Source of the DNA: Clostridia bacterium
Lineage (GTDB): Bacteria; Bacillota; Clostridia; Oscillospirales; Acutalibacteraceae
Reading direction: 5' to 3'
NCBI GenBank assembly: GCA_900768075.1
Contig: CAAGBN010000012.1
Coordinates: 1 to 15,349 of the forward strand
DNA length: 15,349 bases
Each line of letters starts with the position of its first letter. The first letter of the stretch is position 1. The translations under genes were made by a program, and so were the position numbers. This document shows, in pieces, positions 13,933 to 15,349 of the stretch. The notes beneath the pieces were generated by a model. The model ran no database searches. It was not told the DNA's origin and saw only the letters and a list, made by a program, of their open reading frames with translations.

Positions 13933-14476
13933 ATTCAAAGCCCTCCTTTTCAAGCTCTGATTTAAGTGTGCCTTTTGCACGGTAAATGAGATTTTCAACT
14001 TGTCGTTTGTTCTTTTTCATTATCCTTGCGATTTCTTCGTTGGTGAAGCCTTCAAAATAAACAAGATATAACACTTGAAAATACTCAGATTTCAGCTTTC
14101 TCATTGTTCTGTGAAGCAGGATTTCCTGTTCTTTTATGAGATACTCTCTTTCAATGGTGCTTTCTTCTGCAATATAATTGCTAAGATCATCAATAGAGGT
14201 GTCTGAAATTTTGCTGTTTTTTCTGATATAGTCTAAAGCAATATTTCTCGCTATGGCATAGAGCCAGGTTTTGAATGAGCTCTTGCCGGAAAAACGAGGC
14301 TTTTTTGCTGCTAATTTGAAAAAGGTGTCTTCCATTAAATCTTCAGCTGTGAAAATATTATTCACGTAGCTGTTTATGTACAAAGTCAGACCGTCTTTGT
14401 ACTGTCGTATTATTTCTGTCAGTCCTGTGTCATCACCATTAAGATAACGGAGGTAGCTACTTGCACCGATATCCAT
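13919..14476 (-). CDS. ECF-type RNA polymerase sigma factor
   Basis: A 185-residue group IV sigma factor, which redirects RNA polymerase to a small regulon. Sigma region 2 spans about residues 20-88 (TAEDLMEDTFFKL, then FKTWLYAIARNIALDYIRK as region 2.3-2.4). Sigma region 4 spans about 122-175, with the helix-turn-helix FTNEEIARIMKKNKRQVENLIYRAKG. Region 3 is absent, as expected. ATG at 14476 is chosen because AAAGGAGAA lies 6 bases upstream; the upstream in-frame ATG at 14515 has no site and would precede the Shine-Dalgarno. The downstream membrane-protein gene overlaps by 14 bases. A CGTCTAATA sequence in the leader could be an ECF -10, suggesting autoregulation. Confidence 0.93.
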   Translation of the reverse strand: MDIGASSYLRYLNGDDTGLTEIIRQYKDGLTLYINSYVNNIFTAEDLMEDTFFKLAAKKPRFSGKSSFKTWLYAIARNIALDYIRKNSKISDTSIDDLSNYIAEESTIEREYLIKEQEILLHRTMRKLKSEYFQVLYLVYFEGFTNEEIARIMKKNKRQVENLIYRAKGTLKSELEKEGFEYERL

Positions 14477-14516
14477 TGATTGTTCTCCTTTCCTAAGGAC
14501 TTTTGTTGTCTTCACC

Positions 14517-14525
14517 TATTAGACG
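14517..14525 (-). promoter_or_regulatory. Possible ECF-type -10 (CGTCTAATA) of the sigma operon
   Basis: On the minus strand TTTTACGTCTAATAGG lies about 40 bases before the sigma start codon. CGTC is a common core of ECF -10 elements. No convincing -35 partner (such as TGAAAC or GAAC on this strand) was found at 16-17 bases, and no TATAAT-type promoter is visible, so the assignment is tentative. Confidence 0.3.
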
Positions 14526-14550
14526 TAAAAGCTCCCTGAAACTCTCAGCT

Positions 14551-14590
14551 GTTTTGGCGAAAAAAACTAAAGGACACAGGCTGCCTGCCC
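14551..14590 (-). terminator. Terminator-like hairpin after the 58-residue gene
   Basis: On the minus strand GGAC...CAGG-CAG-CCTG...GTCC makes an imperfect stem followed by TTTAGTTTTTTTC. It comes after repeat copy F and before the sigma gene leader. Confidence 0.5.
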
Positions 14591-14613
14591 GCGTCCCATA
14601 AAACTTTTATATT

Positions 14614-14679
14614 TTTATTGTCCTCGCCGGACGGGCATATTTTTTCCTGGCGTGGAAAAAGTATCAAAAACACGCTCTC
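14614..14679 (-). repeat. Post-stop hairpin repeat, copy F
   Basis: On the minus strand it starts right after the TAA stop: GAGAGCGTGTTTTTG, arms ATACTTTTTCC / GGAAAAAATAT (one C-A mismatch) around ACGCCA, then GCCCGTCCGGCGAGGACAATA. Its tail is nearly identical to that of copy B. Confidence 0.7.
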
Positions 14680-14856
14680 TTATGCCTTATCTCTGTGAAG
14701 CTCAACAAGCTTGTCTGCATCAATGCCCTCAAAGGTGTCATATTTAGGCACCATAGCGTAAACAGCTGATGCAATAACCACACAGGTTGAGATGATTTTT
14801 ATGGCCTTGATGGCGATTTTTGCAGTCTTGATTGCTTTCTTAACATCTTTCTTCAT
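14680..14856 (-). CDS. Small membrane-anchored hypothetical protein (58 residues)
   Basis: I do not recognise the family. It begins MKKDVKKAIKTAKIAIKAIK, a lysine-rich amphipathic stretch, followed by one hydrophobic segment (about residues 20-37, IISTCVVIASAVYAMV) and a short charged tail KYDTFEGIDADKLVELHRDK. Topology is probably a positively charged N-terminus inside and a tail outside, or simply peripheral membrane binding. ATG at 14856 is chosen because GGGAG is 9 bases upstream; the ATG at 14871 has no ribosome site and sits in the AT-rich promoter tract. The protein looks real given the ribosome site, promoter and clear codon pattern. It lies between the 61-residue gene and the sigma operon, all leftward but separated by hairpins. 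Confidence 0.65.
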   Translation of the reverse strand: MKKDVKKAIKTAKIAIKAIKIISTCVVIASAVYAMVPKYDTFEGIDADKLVELHRDKA

Positions 14857-14884
14857 TTTGATTTCTCCCATTATAATATTTAAT

Positions 14885-14913
14885 ATAATACCTTAAACTT
14901 GGCGCCCTTGAAA
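14885..14913 (-). promoter_or_regulatory. Promoter of the 58-residue gene
   Basis: On the minus strand -35 TTTCAA (14908-14913), a 17-base spacer and -10 TATTAT (14885-14890). The -35 falls within the CCCTTGAAAGGG part of the adjacent palindromic repeat, so the repeat may supply part of the promoter. Confidence 0.5.
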
Positions 14914-14949
14914 GGGGAGCTGACAAAACTGTAAGTTTTGTCTGAGGGG
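14905..14949. repeat. REP-like palindrome (GGGGAGCTG ... CTGAGGGG)
   Basis: CCCTTGAAAGGGGAGCT is followed by a perfect 8-bp stem GACAAAAC (14922-14929) / GTTTTGTC (14935-14942) and TGAGGGG. It ends exactly at the stop codon of the leftward 61-residue gene (TTA at 14950-14952). I recall GGGGAGCTG...TGAGGGG palindromes as frequent in gut Clostridia genomes; that is recollection, not a search result. It could also slow or end transcription, but no T-run follows. Confidence 0.6.
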
Positions 14950-15135
14950 TTAATCTATAGTGATAGTGTATCCGCACTCTTTGAAATATCTTACGAGAAA
15001 GCTCTTGTTGTTACCCTTGGCAAGCCACATAGTTGAAACCTTGCCGGTCTTGATGATATCGTCGAGCAGTTCCTTGTTGCGGTTGACCCAGGATTTATAT
15101 TCGATGTCGGGCATATATATGACGTTGCCTGCCAT
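14950..15135 (-). CDS. Hypothetical small protein (61 residues)
   Basis: I do not recognise the family. The protein begins MAGNVIYMPDIEYKSWVNRN, is soluble and mixed alpha/beta in appearance, and ends CGYTITID. There is no signal peptide or membrane segment and only one cysteine. ATG at 15135 is chosen because AGGAG lies 7 bases upstream. The longer in-frame ATG at 15168 directly overlaps the promoter -10 (15167-15172), so it would not be in the transcript. It is the first gene after the rRNA operon and has its own promoter. Confidence 0.65.
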   Translation of the reverse strand: MAGNVIYMPDIEYKSWVNRNKELLDDIIKTGKVSTMWLAKGNNKSFLVRYFKECGYTITID

Positions 15136-15166
15136 TTCATCACTCCTAATGTTTATCTCTTCATAC

Positions 15167-15196
15167 ATTATATGCCATTCGGGGTATAAATATCAA
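15167..15196 (-). promoter_or_regulatory. Sigma-A promoter of the 61-residue gene
   Basis: On the minus strand -35 TTGATA (15191-15196), an 18-base spacer and -10 TATAAT (15167-15172). It sits between the 5S terminator and the gene and excludes the ATG at 15168 as a start. Confidence 0.72.
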
Positions 15197-15210
15197 GAGA
15201 ATTTCAAAAT

Positions 15211-15242
15211 AAAAAAGAAAAAACCGCAGTTATTACTGCAGT
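15211..15242 (-). terminator. Terminator of the rRNA operon
   Basis: On the minus strand ACTGCAGT (15235-15242) pairs with ACTGCGGT (15223-15230) with one T-G pair and an AATA loop, followed by TTTTTTCTTTTTT. It lies about 8 bases beyond the 5S end. Confidence 0.88.
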
Positions 15243-15250
15243 TCTTTTAC

Positions 15251-15349
<99 letters not shown>

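Noticed and set aside
14950..15168. Longer start (ATG at 15168) for the 61-residue gene
   Set aside because: That ATG overlaps the -10 TATAAT, so it would lie upstream of the transcript; ATG at 15135 has AGGAG at 7 bases.

Overview
The window looks like chromosomal sequence from a low-to-moderate GC Gram-positive anaerobe, most likely an uncultured gut Clostridia of the Oscillospiraceae/Ruminococcaceae type. This rests on strong AGGAGG-type ribosome binding sites, consensus sigma-A promoters, a BspA-type surface protein, a clostridial ECF sigma/membrane-partner pair, and gene-end hairpin repeats of a style I associate with this group. The taxonomic call is inference. No phage, IS element, CRISPR array or classical defence locus is visible.

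Layout, left to right. A tRNA-Gly(GCC) with its terminator is followed by an elaborate symmetric hairpin element (121-289) and a short pyrophosphatase-like gene. A convergent condensation/alcohol-acetyltransferase-like gene comes next, then an ABC exporter half-transporter. The threonine/lysine branch genes hom and lysC form a leftward operon. In the rightward block lie an AI-2E/YtvI-type membrane protein, preceded by a possible leader peptide, and a secreted leucine-rich-repeat plus fibronectin-III protein. Leftward again are typA (BipA), an ECF sigma factor overlapping a gene for a single-pass Thr-rich membrane protein (a probable anti-sigma or sensor), two very small genes, and the 3' part of a 5S rRNA that ends an rRNA operon entering from the right.

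Most genes are ordinary housekeeping or envelope functions. hom and lysC together supply homoserine and aspartyl phosphate for Thr/Met/Lys and cell-wall precursors. lysC also carries an in-frame internal start with its own ribosome binding site where a Bacillus-type beta (ACT-only) subunit would begin. The sigma/membrane-protein pair is the only clear signalling module, and its sensed signal is unknown.

The unexplained structure is in the intergenic DNA. There are six copies of one hairpin repeat; four directly follow stop codons, one follows a terminator, one is isolated, and the stems show compensatory changes. At 12544-12624 a perfect cloverleaf of four contiguous stems has no unpaired junction bases. 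At 121-289 a symmetric tree is built from four ATGATGT/ACATCAT stem segments separated by opposed triloop hairpins. A further GGGGAGCTG...TGAGGGG palindrome forms the stop-codon edge of a small gene. These are the parts most worth a second look.
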